NCBI GenBank assembly: GCA_007116575.1
Contig: SKIF01000062.1
Location: forward strand, 1 to 34,889
DNA: 34,889 nt
Source: Paracoccaceae bacterium
Lineage (GTDB): Bacteria > Pseudomonadota > Alphaproteobacteria > Rhodobacterales > Rhodobacteraceae
Direction: 5' to 3'
The position numbers were made by a program, and so were the translations under genes. This document shows positions 26,607 to 33,356 of this stretch, in pieces (position 1 is the stretch's first letter; the number at the start of each line of letters is the position of its first letter). The notes under the pieces were generated by a model. The model was not told the DNA's origin. It worked only from the letters and a program-made list of their open reading frames with translations, and did not search any database.

Positions 26607-28415
26607 ATGGCCCTTGACCAGCCCACCCATACGCAAACCGAATTCGGCAGCCTGCCCGACTGGGATCTGAGCGCGCTCTACAGCGCGCCCGATGCACCCG
26701 AATTCGCCCGTGACATGGATTGGCTCGATCAGGAATGCAAAGCCTTTGCCGCAGACTACGAGGGAAAGCTCGCATCCCTGAACGCGGATGCGATGCTCGA
26801 CTGTGTGCACCGCTATGAAAAGATCGACATGGTGGCAGGGCGGATCATGTCTTATGCCGGACTGCGCTATTACCAGAACACGGTGGACCCTTCGCGCGCC
26901 AAGTTCATGTCCGACGCGCAAGACCGCGTGACGGTCGCCACCACACCGCTGGTGTTCTTCACGCTCGAGATGAACCGCATCGAGGATGCCGCTTTCGAGG
27001 CGCTGCTCGACGCCAATGCCGATCTCGCCCGGTTCCGCACCTTGTTCCAGCGGATGCGCGCGATGCGCCCGCACCAGCTCTCAGATGAGTTGGAGCGCTT
27101 TCTGCATGACCAGTCCACCGTGGGGGCCGCCGCCTGGAACCGGCTTTTCGACGAGACCATGGCAGGGCTGGAATTCGTGGTCGAGGGCGAGGATGAGCCC
27201 ATGGGGCTGGAAGCCACGCTCAACCTGCTGACCGATCCCGACCGCACGCGGCGCGAAGCGGGTGCGCGTGCGCTGGCTGAAGTCTTCTCAAGCAATATCA
27301 AGCTCTTCGCGCGCGTTCATAACACGCTGGCGAAAGACAAAGAGATCGAGGACCGCTGGCGCAAGATGCCCGATCCCCAGACCTCGCGCCACCTTGCCAA
27401 CCATGTCGAGCCCGAAGTGGTCGAGGCGCTGCGCAATGCGGTCGTTGCCGCCTATCCGCGCCTGTCGCATCGTTATTACGCGCTTAAAGCGAAATGGCTG
27501 GGGCTGGAAAAGCTGGAGATCTGGGACCGCAACGCGCCACTGCCGATGGAGGCCCCGCGCAAGATCGGCTGGGACGAGGCACGCGACACGGTGATGGACG
27601 CCTTCACCGGTTTCTCGCCGCAACTGGCCGACCTGACCGAGCCGTTCTTTACCCAAGGCTGGATCGATGCGGCGGTGAAACCCGGCAAGGCCCCGGGCGC
27701 CTTCGCGCACCCGACCGTGACCGATGCGCACCCTTTCGTGATGCTCAATTACCTGGGCAAGCCGCGCGATGTGATGACGCTGGCGCATGAGTTGGGGCAT
27801 GGCGTGCATCAGCGGCTGGCCGCAGGGCAGGGCGAGCTCTTGGCCTCGACGCCGCTGACGCTGGCCGAAACCGCGTCGGTCTTTGGCGAGATGCTGACCT
27901 TCCGCAAATTGCTGGACAAGGCTTCGAGCCCCACGGAGCGCAAGGTGCTGCTGGCAGGCAAGGTCGAGGACATGATCAACACGGTCGTGCGCCAGATCGC
28001 GTTTTATGATTTCGAGTGCAAGCTCCACGCCGCGCGGCGCGAGGGCGAAATGACTCCCGAGGATATCAACGCGCTCTGGATGTCGGTGCAGGCCGAAAGC
28101 CTTGGTCCGGTGTTCGATTTCATGGAGGGGTATGAAACCTTCTGGTCCTACATCCCGCATTTCGTGCATTCGCCTTTCTACGTCTATGCCTATGCCTTTG
28201 GCGACGGGCTGGTGAACGCGCTTTATGCCGCCTATGAGGCCGCGCCCGAGGGGTTTCAGGACAAGTATTTCGCGATGCTGAAAGCGGGTGGATCAAAGCA
28301 CCACAAGGAGTTGCTCGCGCCATTCGGGCTTGATGCCTCGGACCCGGCCTTCTGGGACAAGGGGCTGGCGATGATCGAGGGCTTCATCGACGAATTGGAG
28401 GCGATGGAAGACTGA
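26607..28415 (+). CDS. pepF: Oligoendopeptidase F (M3 family)
   Basis: 602 residues, the typical length of M3B PepF. A cytoplasmic zinc peptidase that cuts oligopeptides of about 7 to 17 residues. The zinc-binding HEXXH motif is HELGH at 394-398, with the third ligand expected in ETASVFGEM about 25 residues on. The preceding domain is mostly helical, as in the family. ATG 26607 follows CGGAGGCAG. It is convergent with the 2-hydroxyacid dehydrogenase gene, with 98 bases between the two stop codons. Confidence 0.96.
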   Translation: MALDQPTHTQTEFGSLPDWDLSALYSAPDAPEFARDMDWLDQECKAFAADYEGKLASLNADAMLDCVHRYEKIDMVAGRIMSYAGLRYYQNTVDPSRAKFMSDAQDRVTVATTPLVFFTLEMNRIEDAAFEALLDANADLARFRTLFQRMRAMRPHQLSDELERFLHDQSTVGAAAWNRLFDETMAGLEFVVEGEDEPMGLEATLNLLTDPDRTRREAGARALAEVFSSNIKLFARVHNTLAKDKEIEDRWRKMPDPQTSRHLANHVEPEVVEALRNAVVAAYPRLSHRYYALKAKWLGLEKLEIWDRNAPLPMEAPRKIGWDEARDTVMDAFTGFSPQLADLTEPFFTQGWIDAAVKPGKAPGAFAHPTVTDAHPFVMLNYLGKPRDVMTLAHELGHGVHQRLAAGQGELLASTPLTLAETASVFGEMLTFRKLLDKASSPTERKVLLAGKVEDMINTVVRQIAFYDFECKLHAARREGEMTPEDINALWMSVQAESLGPVFDFMEGYETFWSYIPHFVHSPFYVYAYAFGDGLVNALYAAYEAAPEGFQDKYFAMLKAGGSKHHKELLAPFGLDASDPAFWDKGLAMIEGFIDELEAMED

Positions 28416-28418
28416 GGC

Positions 28419-28501
28419 GCGGGCAAGCGGGCCGGGCAGTCTTGCCCGCCCGACGCTGCGCCGGGGCGACACCCCTGCCTTGCGCCGTCGGACGGGCAGG
28501 G
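28419..28501. terminator. Two hairpins between convergent genes
   Basis: GCGGGCAAG at 28419-28427 pairs with CTTGCCCGC at 28441-28449 (9 bases, 13-base loop), and CCCTGCC at 28473-28479 pairs with GGCAGGG at 28495-28501. They fill most of the gap between the stops of pepF and the dehydrogenase gene. Neither is followed by a T run, so they may be RNA-end stabilisers or weak bidirectional terminators. Confidence 0.45.
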
Positions 28502-28513
28502 CGCGCGCATGTG

Positions 28514-29467
28514 TCAGAGCAGGTTGGGCAGGGGCTCGCCATCCAGATGCGCAATCGCATTGGCGAGCGCCATCATCCCCATTTCCTCGCGCACATCGAG
28601 CGCGGCTGTGCCCAGATGCGGCAGCAGGGTGACATTCTCGCGTGTCCGCAGCGCCTCGGGCACCTCGGGCTCGTGCTCGTAGACATCCAGACCTGCGCCA
28701 GAAATTTCACCTTTATCCAAGGCAGTTATCAGGGCTTCTTCATCCACCACATCACCGCGCGCGATATTGATAAGATGGGCATGGCGCTGCATCAGCCCCA
28801 GTTCGCGTGCGCTGATCATGTGGCGCGTGCGATCCCCCCCCGGAACCGCCAGCACGACGCAATCGGCCATGCGCAGCAATTCGTCCAGCGCCCCCACCTG
28901 CCGTGCGGGCGTGTCGATCTGGCGGGCGGAGCGGTTGTGATAGATCACCTCCATCCCCAGCCCGTAATGCGCGCGCCGGGCAATCGCCTGCCCGATCCGG
29001 CCCATGCCGATGATGCCACAGGTCCGCCCCCCCAGATTCAGCCCCAGCATCTGGGTCGGGTGCCAGCCACTCCATTTGCCCGCCCGCACCAGTCGCTCGC
29101 CTTCGCCCGCGCGGCGCGCGCTCATCAGCATCAGCATCAGCGCGATATCGGCGGTAGCCTCGGTCACGGCACCGGGGGTGTTGGTGACAGCAATGCCCAC
29201 GGCGCGGGCGGCCTCGACATCGATATGGTTGTAGCCAACGCCGAAATTGGCCAAAAGACGGCAGCGTGCGCCCTCCATGCCGTCGAACACGTCGGCATTG
29301 AACAGATCGCCCAGGGTCGGGATCACGACATCATAGAGCACGAGCGCCGCGCGCATCTCGCCTTTTTTCAGCGGTGTGGTCTGGGTGCGGACCGTCACAG
29401 TGAAGCGCTCCTCGGCGGCACGCAGCACGCGATCAGGCAGGGGGCGGGTAATGTAGAGCTCGACCAT
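28514..29467 (-). CDS. D-2-hydroxyacid dehydrogenase, glycerate dehydrogenase/glyoxylate reductase type
   Basis: 317 residues, normal for the family. It reduces a 2-keto acid such as glyoxylate or hydroxypyruvate with NAD(P)H, or the reverse. The Rossmann motif GMGRIG is at 154-159, and the catalytic triad can be placed as R in NIARGDVVDE, E in DVYEHEP and H in LLPHLGTA. The substrate-side loop NFGVGYNHID is at 74-83. Basic residues after the second Rossmann strand (NRSAR) hint at NADPH use. It starts two bases after the csaA stop, so it is the last gene of the proC-csaA unit. Exact substrate unknown. Confidence 0.9.
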   Translation of the reverse strand: MVELYITRPLPDRVLRAAEERFTVTVRTQTTPLKKGEMRAALVLYDVVIPTLGDLFNADVFDGMEGARCRLLANFGVGYNHIDVEAARAVGIAVTNTPGAVTEATADIALMLMLMSARRAGEGERLVRAGKWSGWHPTQMLGLNLGGRTCGIIGMGRIGQAIARRAHYGLGMEVIYHNRSARQIDTPARQVGALDELLRMADCVVLAVPGGDRTRHMISARELGLMQRHAHLINIARGDVVDEEALITALDKGEISGAGLDVYEHEPEVPEALRTRENVTLLPHLGTAALDVREEMGMMALANAIAHLDGEPLPNLL

Positions 29468-29469
29468 GT

Positions 29470-29808
29470 TCAGTGCATCCGCGCGCCAGGGGGCGCGTCA
29501 TGGTCCGGGGCCAGCAGCGTGATGCGCCCCTCGGCATCCGAGACACCCAGCACCAGCACCTCCGAGATAAACGGCCCGATCTGGCGCGGCGGAAAATTGA
29601 CCACGGCCATCACCTGCTGCCCGATCAGCCCTTCGGGGGTGTAGAGAGCCGTAATCTGGGCCGAGGATTTCCGCTCACCGATCTCGGGACCGAAATCGAT
29701 CCAGAGCTTGAATGCGGGCTTGCGCGCCTCTGGGAAAGGCTCGGCGCGCAGCACCCGGCCTGTGCGGATATCAATCTTGAGGAAATCATCGTAAGTGACA
29801 GTCGTCAT
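29470..29808 (-). CDS. csaA: CsaA-type tRNA-binding protein
   Basis: 112 residues forming a single EMAP II/Trbp111-like OB fold. The family binds tRNA and, in Bacillus, has been linked to export chaperoning. The N-terminal block YDDFLKIDIRTGRVLRAEPF and the core SSAQITALYTPEGLIGQQVMAVVNF (given here in parts) are diagnostic. The start overlaps the proC stop as ATGA (29805-29808), so the two are translationally coupled. The MetRS in this window lacks this domain at its C-terminus, so CsaA could in principle act in trans, but that is inference. Confidence 0.92.
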   Translation of the reverse strand: MTTVTYDDFLKIDIRTGRVLRAEPFPEARKPAFKLWIDFGPEIGERKSSAQITALYTPEGLIGQQVMAVVNFPPRQIGPFISEVLVLGVSDAEGRITLLAPDHDAPPGARMH

Positions 29809-30617
29809 TGTGATAATTCCTTTGAGCGGGCGGCGGCAGCGGAGATGGCGCGGGCCATCAGCGGGGGCAGGCCGGTCGCCTCGTCCATGAGCACGGCAAG
29901 GGCGGCCGCCGTGGTGCCGCCGGGACTGGTGACATTGACGCGCAATTGCTCTGGGCTGTCTTTGGCCTGAAAAGCAAGTTCGCCTGCGCCGGTGACTGTC
30001 GCGCGGGCGAGTTGCATCGCGGTGTCGGGGGAAAGCCCCTGCGCGATGCCTGCCTGCGCCATCGCCTCGATCAGGTGAAACACATAGGCCGGGCCAGAGC
30101 CCGACAGCGCCGTCACCGCGTCCATCTGCGCCTCGTCCTCCAGCCGGATCGTGCCCCCGACCGCTGCCATCAGCGCCTCGGACAGCGCCATGTCAGCCTC
30201 TGTTGCCTGGGCATTGCCGATCAGCGCCGTGATGCCGCGCCCGACCGCTGCAGGCGTGTTGGGCATGGCGCGGATGATCGGGCTGTCGGACCCGAGAACC
30301 TCTTCGAACCGCGCGATCCGTGTCCCGGCAGCGATGGAGAGAAACAGCGTCCTGCCGCCTGAAAACCCGCTGATCGCGGGCAGGGCGTCGCCCATCATCT
30401 GCGGCTTGACCGCCAGCAGCACCACCGCAGGCGCAGCGGGCAGGGGGGCGTTGATACGGACCCGCTGCGCCGTCAGCCAGTCCGAGGGTGCCGGGTCTAT
30501 GACATGGACACTGTCAGGCGCAAGCCCGCTTTGCAGCCAACCCGCCAGCAATGCCGAGCCCATCTTGCCGCAACCCAGAAGCACGATCCCGCGCTCGGCG
30601 ACCGGTTTTAATGACAT
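29805..30617 (-). CDS. proC: Pyrroline-5-carboxylate reductase
   Basis: 270 residues from ATG 30617 (MSLKPVAERGIVLLGCGKMG), which follows AGGGAACAGATC; the open frame beyond it to 30758 overlaps the ybjN gene and is not coding. ProC makes proline from pyrroline-5-carboxylate with NAD(P)H in the cytoplasm. Motifs are the Rossmann GCGKMG at 15-20, the AVKPQMMGDAL loop, MPNTPAAVGRG and the C-terminal signature ALSGSGPAYVFHLIEAMA. It is 67 bases after the ybjN-family gene and overlaps csaA by four bases. Confidence 0.96.
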   Translation of the reverse strand: MSLKPVAERGIVLLGCGKMGSALLAGWLQSGLAPDSVHVIDPAPSDWLTAQRVRINAPLPAAPAVVLLAVKPQMMGDALPAISGFSGGRTLFLSIAAGTRIARFEEVLGSDSPIIRAMPNTPAAVGRGITALIGNAQATEADMALSEALMAAVGGTIRLEDEAQMDAVTALSGSGPAYVFHLIEAMAQAGIAQGLSPDTAMQLARATVTGAGELAFQAKDSPEQLRVNVTSPGGTTAAALAVLMDEATGLPPLMARAISAAAARSKELSQ

Positions 30618-30684
30618 GATCTGTTCCCTGTGGCTTTTCCCTTTTGTCGCGCCACTGCGCGTCAGGGTCAAGACCGGGTGCGGA

Positions 30685-31188
30685 TCATGCGCGGCCAACT
30701 GCCTCGGCCAAGGCCATGTCGAGGGCTGCGGCAGGGCTGTGCTCGGCCCAGGCGACAAGCTGGAAGGCCGGATAAAAGCGCTCTGCGGCCATGATGGCGG
30801 CTCGGATCATATGTTCGATCTGATCGATTCCGGCGGGTTGATCCTCTGCAAGGATCAATCCGTATCGCCAGACCATCAGACTCTGGCTTTCCCAGAAGCT
30901 GAACGCCCCGGACCAGACCATGTCATTGGCGCGGCTGATCGTCTCGTAAAGGGCCGCACGGGCCGCTTCTGGCGGGTCCATCTCGAAGGTGCAAACCAGC
31001 CGCAGCAAGTTCTCGCCGGGGCCGAGGGCGAGCGTCACCGAATAGGTGCGCCATTGCCCTTCGACCGCCATGGCGATCTGATCCTCGTTCATTCGGTCGA
31101 AATCCCAGGCGTGATGCTCGGCGAGCGACTCGACCATGTCGATCGGGTGAAGGCTGTCGGTGGAAAGATAAAGCTCTGCTGCTGACAT
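30685..31188 (-). CDS. YbjN domain protein
   Basis: 167 residues, soluble, with no signal peptide. The pattern MNEDQIAMAVEGQWRTYSVTLAL and the central NLLRLVCTFEMDPPEAARAALYETISRAN (in parts) fit the YbjN family, which adopts a type III secretion chaperone-like fold. In Escherichia coli YbjN affects motility and stress traits, but its mechanism is not settled. ATG 31188 follows AAAGAGG. It leads the minus-strand group with proC, csaA and the dehydrogenase and is divergent from purB across the 486-base interval. Confidence 0.87.
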   Translation of the reverse strand: MSAAELYLSTDSLHPIDMVESLAEHHAWDFDRMNEDQIAMAVEGQWRTYSVTLALGPGENLLRLVCTFEMDPPEAARAALYETISRANDMVWSGAFSFWESQSLMVWRYGLILAEDQPAGIDQIEHMIRAAIMAAERFYPAFQLVAWAEHSPAAALDMALAEAVGRA

Positions 31189-31383
31189 GCCTGCCTCTTT
31201 GGGTTGTCTGTGTCCTTAGACCCAAGACACAGAGTGCTACCGCTATAAATCCGCGCCTCTTGCCGTGCGCTTACAAGATATGGTGTGGCCAAACAACGGG
31301 CCTGTAAAGGGAAATTTCATATTCGGCGCAGAAATCTGGGGATAACCTGCGGCGAGTGGTGTTTGTGGCGGGGGCATGGGAGG

Positions 31384-31399
31384 CGCGAGATATCTCGCG
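31384..31399. promoter_or_regulatory. 16-base perfect palindrome, operator candidate
   Basis: CGCGAGATATCTCGCG reads the same on both strands over 16 bases, the longest gap-free palindrome I noticed in the window. It lies about 196 bases upstream of the ybjN-family start and 276 bases upstream of purB. The gap-free symmetry is typical of binding sites for dimeric repressors. The regulator is unknown. Confidence 0.5.
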
Positions 31400-31499
31400 A
31401 TCTGAATGGTTTGGCGCGGGATCTGCATGTCGGATTCCGTTACGCCCTGTCTGTTCCGCTGTGGCGGCCCTGCAGCGCGGGGCCGTGGCGCGGCGGCAG

Positions 31500-31533
31500 A
31501 TGCCTCCGGCGGGAGTATTTGGGGCAAGAAAAA
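31500..31533 (+). repeat. Rhodobacterales-type intergenic motif
   Basis: The stretch ATGCCTCCGGCGGGAGTATT and the following TGGGGCAAGAAAAAA closely resembles a short sequence that I remember from the ends of many transcripts in Rhodobacterales genomes. It contains a small dyad, CTCC/GGAG around GGCG, followed by TATTT, as in a weak terminator. Only one copy was recognised in this window, and here no plus-strand gene ends just before it. The claim of high copy number is from memory. Confidence 0.4.
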
Positions 31534-31534
31534 A

Positions 31535-31637
31535 GGGCAGGATATGCGGGGGCTCCCGGCTTTGGCATATCCGAAAGCCCCATAATCAGTATTATGTTAA
31601 ATATAGACCCAAGCTTGCGGCGCTGTCGGACAGCAAG
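31535..31637 (+). promoter_or_regulatory. purB leader with three successive dyads
   Basis: First dyad: GGATATGC at 31540-31547 with GCATATCC at 31565-31572, an exact 8-base match, flanked by GGGC 31535-31538 and GCCC 31577-31580, which can extend the stem past small internal loops. Second: CATAAT 31581-31586 with ATTATG 31591-31596, 4-base loop. Third: CTTGC 31613-31617 with GCAAG 31632-31636. The AT-rich stretch 31581-31607 may also carry the purB -10 region, so the dyads may be DNA operators or a folded leader RNA. Confidence 0.5.
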
Positions 31638-31674
31638 TAAGACCCGCGCAAATCGTTTTGCAAGAGGCTCCGAC

Positions 31675-32979
31675 ATGATCCCGCGCTATTCCCGCCCTGA
31701 TATGGTCGCCATCTGGTCGCCAGAAACCAAGTTCCGCATCTGGTATGAGATCGAGGCCCATGCCTGCGACGCGCAGGCCGATCTGGGCGTGATCCCGCGC
31801 GAGAGCGCCGCCGCGGTCTGGAAGGCGCGCGATGTGACCTTCGATGTCGCGCGGATTGACGAGATCGAGGCGGTCACCAAACATGACGTCATCGCCTTTC
31901 TGACCCATCTGGCCGAGATCATCGGCCATGAAGAGGCCCGCTTCGTGCATCAGGGCATGACCTCTTCGGATGTGCTGGACACCACCTTCAATGTCCAGCT
32001 TGTGCGCGCGGCGGATCTGCTCCTGGCCGATATGGACGCCCTGCTTGCGGCTCTCAAGCGCCGCGCGATGGAGCATAAGTTCACCATCCGCATCGGGCGC
32101 AGCCATGGCATTCATGCCGAGCCGACCACGATGGGCCTGACCTTCGCGCGGTTTTACGCCGAGATGGCGCGCAATCGCGACCGTCTGGCGCACGCGCGCG
32201 CAGAAGTCGCCACTGGCGCGATCTCGGGCGCGGTCGGGACTTTCGCCAATATCGATCCGGCGGTGGAGGCGCATGTCTGCGCGCAGATGGGCCTTGCCCC
32301 CGAGCCGATCAGCACCCAGGTCATCCCGCGCGACCGGCACGCGATGTTCTTTGCCACGCTGGGGGTGATTGCATCCAGCATCGAGAATGTCGCAGTTGAA
32401 ATTCGTCACATGCAGCGCACGGAAGTCCTTGAAGCAGAAGAGTTTTTCTCCAAGGGCCAGAAAGGCTCCAGCGCCATGCCGCACAAACGCAACCCGGTGC
32501 TGACCGAAAACCTGACGGGGCTCGCGCGGTTGGTGCGCATGGCGGTGATCCCGGCGATGGAGAATGTCGCACTCTGGCACGAGCGCGACATCTCGCATAG
32601 CTCGGTCGAGCGGATGATCGGGCCGGATGCCACGGTGACGCTGGATTTCGCGCTCGCACGGCTGACCGGCGTGATCGACAAGCTGGTGGTCTATCCGGAT
32701 GCGATGATCGCCAATATGAACAAGTTTCGCGGGCTGATCCATTCGCAGCGCGTGCTCTTGGCGCTGACCCAGGCGGGGGTGAGCCGCGAGGATGCCTACA
32801 CTCTGGTGCAGCGCAACGCGATGAAGGTCTGGGAAGAGGGGCGCGATTTTCTGGAGGAGCTTCTGGGCGATACGGAGGTGCGCGCGGCACTGTCAGAGGC
32901 AGAAATTCGCGCAAAATTTGATCTCGACTATCATACCAAGCATGTCGAGACGATCTTTTCGCGGGTATTCGGAGAATAA
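31675..32979 (+). CDS. purB: Adenylosuccinate lyase
   Basis: 434 residues from ATG 31675 (MIPRYSRPDMVAIW), which follows AAGAGG at a spacing of about 8; this is the family N-terminus. PurB works twice in purine synthesis: it removes fumarate from SAICAR and from adenylosuccinate. The fumarase/aspartase superfamily signature GSSAMPHKRNP is at 264-274, containing the catalytic serine on the flexible loop, and the other conserved blocks are HQGMTSSDVLDT and GRSHGIHAEPT with the active-site histidine. Transcription may continue into the small secreted-protein gene 68 bases on. Certain. Confidence 0.98.
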   Translation: MIPRYSRPDMVAIWSPETKFRIWYEIEAHACDAQADLGVIPRESAAAVWKARDVTFDVARIDEIEAVTKHDVIAFLTHLAEIIGHEEARFVHQGMTSSDVLDTTFNVQLVRAADLLLADMDALLAALKRRAMEHKFTIRIGRSHGIHAEPTTMGLTFARFYAEMARNRDRLAHARAEVATGAISGAVGTFANIDPAVEAHVCAQMGLAPEPISTQVIPRDRHAMFFATLGVIASSIENVAVEIRHMQRTEVLEAEEFFSKGQKGSSAMPHKRNPVLTENLTGLARLVRMAVIPAMENVALWHERDISHSSVERMIGPDATVTLDFALARLTGVIDKLVVYPDAMIANMNKFRGLIHSQRVLLALTQAGVSREDAYTLVQRNAMKVWEEGRDFLEELLGDTEVRAALSEAEIRAKFDLDYHTKHVETIFSRVFGE

Positions 32980-32992
32980 TTTCGCCAGACGG

Positions 32993-33019
32993 CTTGCTTT
33001 CGCAAGAATCGTGCTATTC
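32993..33019 (+). promoter_or_regulatory. Possible promoter and hairpin before the small cysteine protein
   Basis: CTTG at 32993-32996 and CTAT at 33014-33017 are 17 bases apart, recalling the CTTG-N17/18-CYTAT pattern of alphaproteobacterial RpoH promoters, though several other consensus positions do not match. The -35-like part also forms a tight hairpin, CTTGC 32993-32997 with GCAAG 33002-33006 and loop TTTC. Confidence 0.3.
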
Positions 33020-33047
33020 TTCGCGTCATTGCAGAAGGAGAGTAGTC

Positions 33048-33212
33048 ATGAAACTGAAAGTTACCCTCGCTGCGCTGGTTCTGGGTCTTGCTCCGGCATT
33101 GGCCTCGGCCATGTGCTCCAGCATGAGGATGGATCAGACCGCCTCAAACTGTGCCGAAGGCCAGATATGGGATGCCGACAGCGCTACCTGCATCGAGCCG
33201 GTCAGCAGCTGA
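33048..33212 (+). CDS. Small secreted cysteine-containing protein, 54 residues
   Basis: The ATG at 33048 follows AGAAGGAG, a strong ribosome site, and the protein opens with a clear Sec signal peptide (MKLKVTLAALVLGLAPALASA), cleaved probably after A21. The mature part is 33 residues with three cysteines (C23, C35, C48) and the pattern C-x(2)-GQ-x-WD-x(5)-C, which recalls the second half of peritrophin-A/CBM14 chitin-binding modules. That resemblance is suggestive only. The odd cysteine number would allow a dimer or a metal site. The gene has its own terminator 27 bases after the stop and follows purB by 68 bases. Small proteins like this beside purB occur in related genomes, as far as I recall. 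Function unknown. Confidence 0.8.
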   Translation: MKLKVTLAALVLGLAPALASAMCSSMRMDQTASNCAEGQIWDADSATCIEPVSS

Positions 33213-33239
33213 GCAACACCATCCGAACAGGTTTCTGCG

Positions 33240-33273
33240 CGCCCCGTGCCCTCTGGCCCCGGGGCGTTTTTTT
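33240..33273 (+). terminator. Intrinsic terminator after the small secreted protein
   Basis: CGCCCCG at 33240-33246 pairs with CGGGGCG at 33260-33266 (7 bases, 13-base loop), followed by seven T at 33267-33273. It closes the purB/small-protein unit and separates it from fliG. Confidence 0.92.
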
Positions 33274-33356
33274 GCGGTCATCGCCGGGCTGTAAACCCGA
33301 TCTTCACGCTTAACGCGGAATGATCAGTCCAGATCGGTCAGTTCGGGGCAAATCGG

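Larger units (their letters stand above)
31189..31674. other. 486-base structured interval between ybjN-family gene and purB
   Basis: No gene is supported here. The purB frame stays open upstream to 31285, but its translation is Arg/Trp-rich with no family match. The interval holds, in order, an AT-rich patch near 31246 (TATAAAT on the plus strand), a 16-base perfect palindrome (31384-31399), a motif that I recall as frequent in Rhodobacterales (31500-31533) and several dyads before purB (31535-31637), each listed separately. Confidence 0.6.

Noticed and set aside
31285-31674. 130-codon in-frame extension upstream of purB
   Set aside because: PurB family N-terminus is at 31675 with a ribosome site; the extension is Arg/Trp/Gly-rich and crosses the palindrome and dyads.
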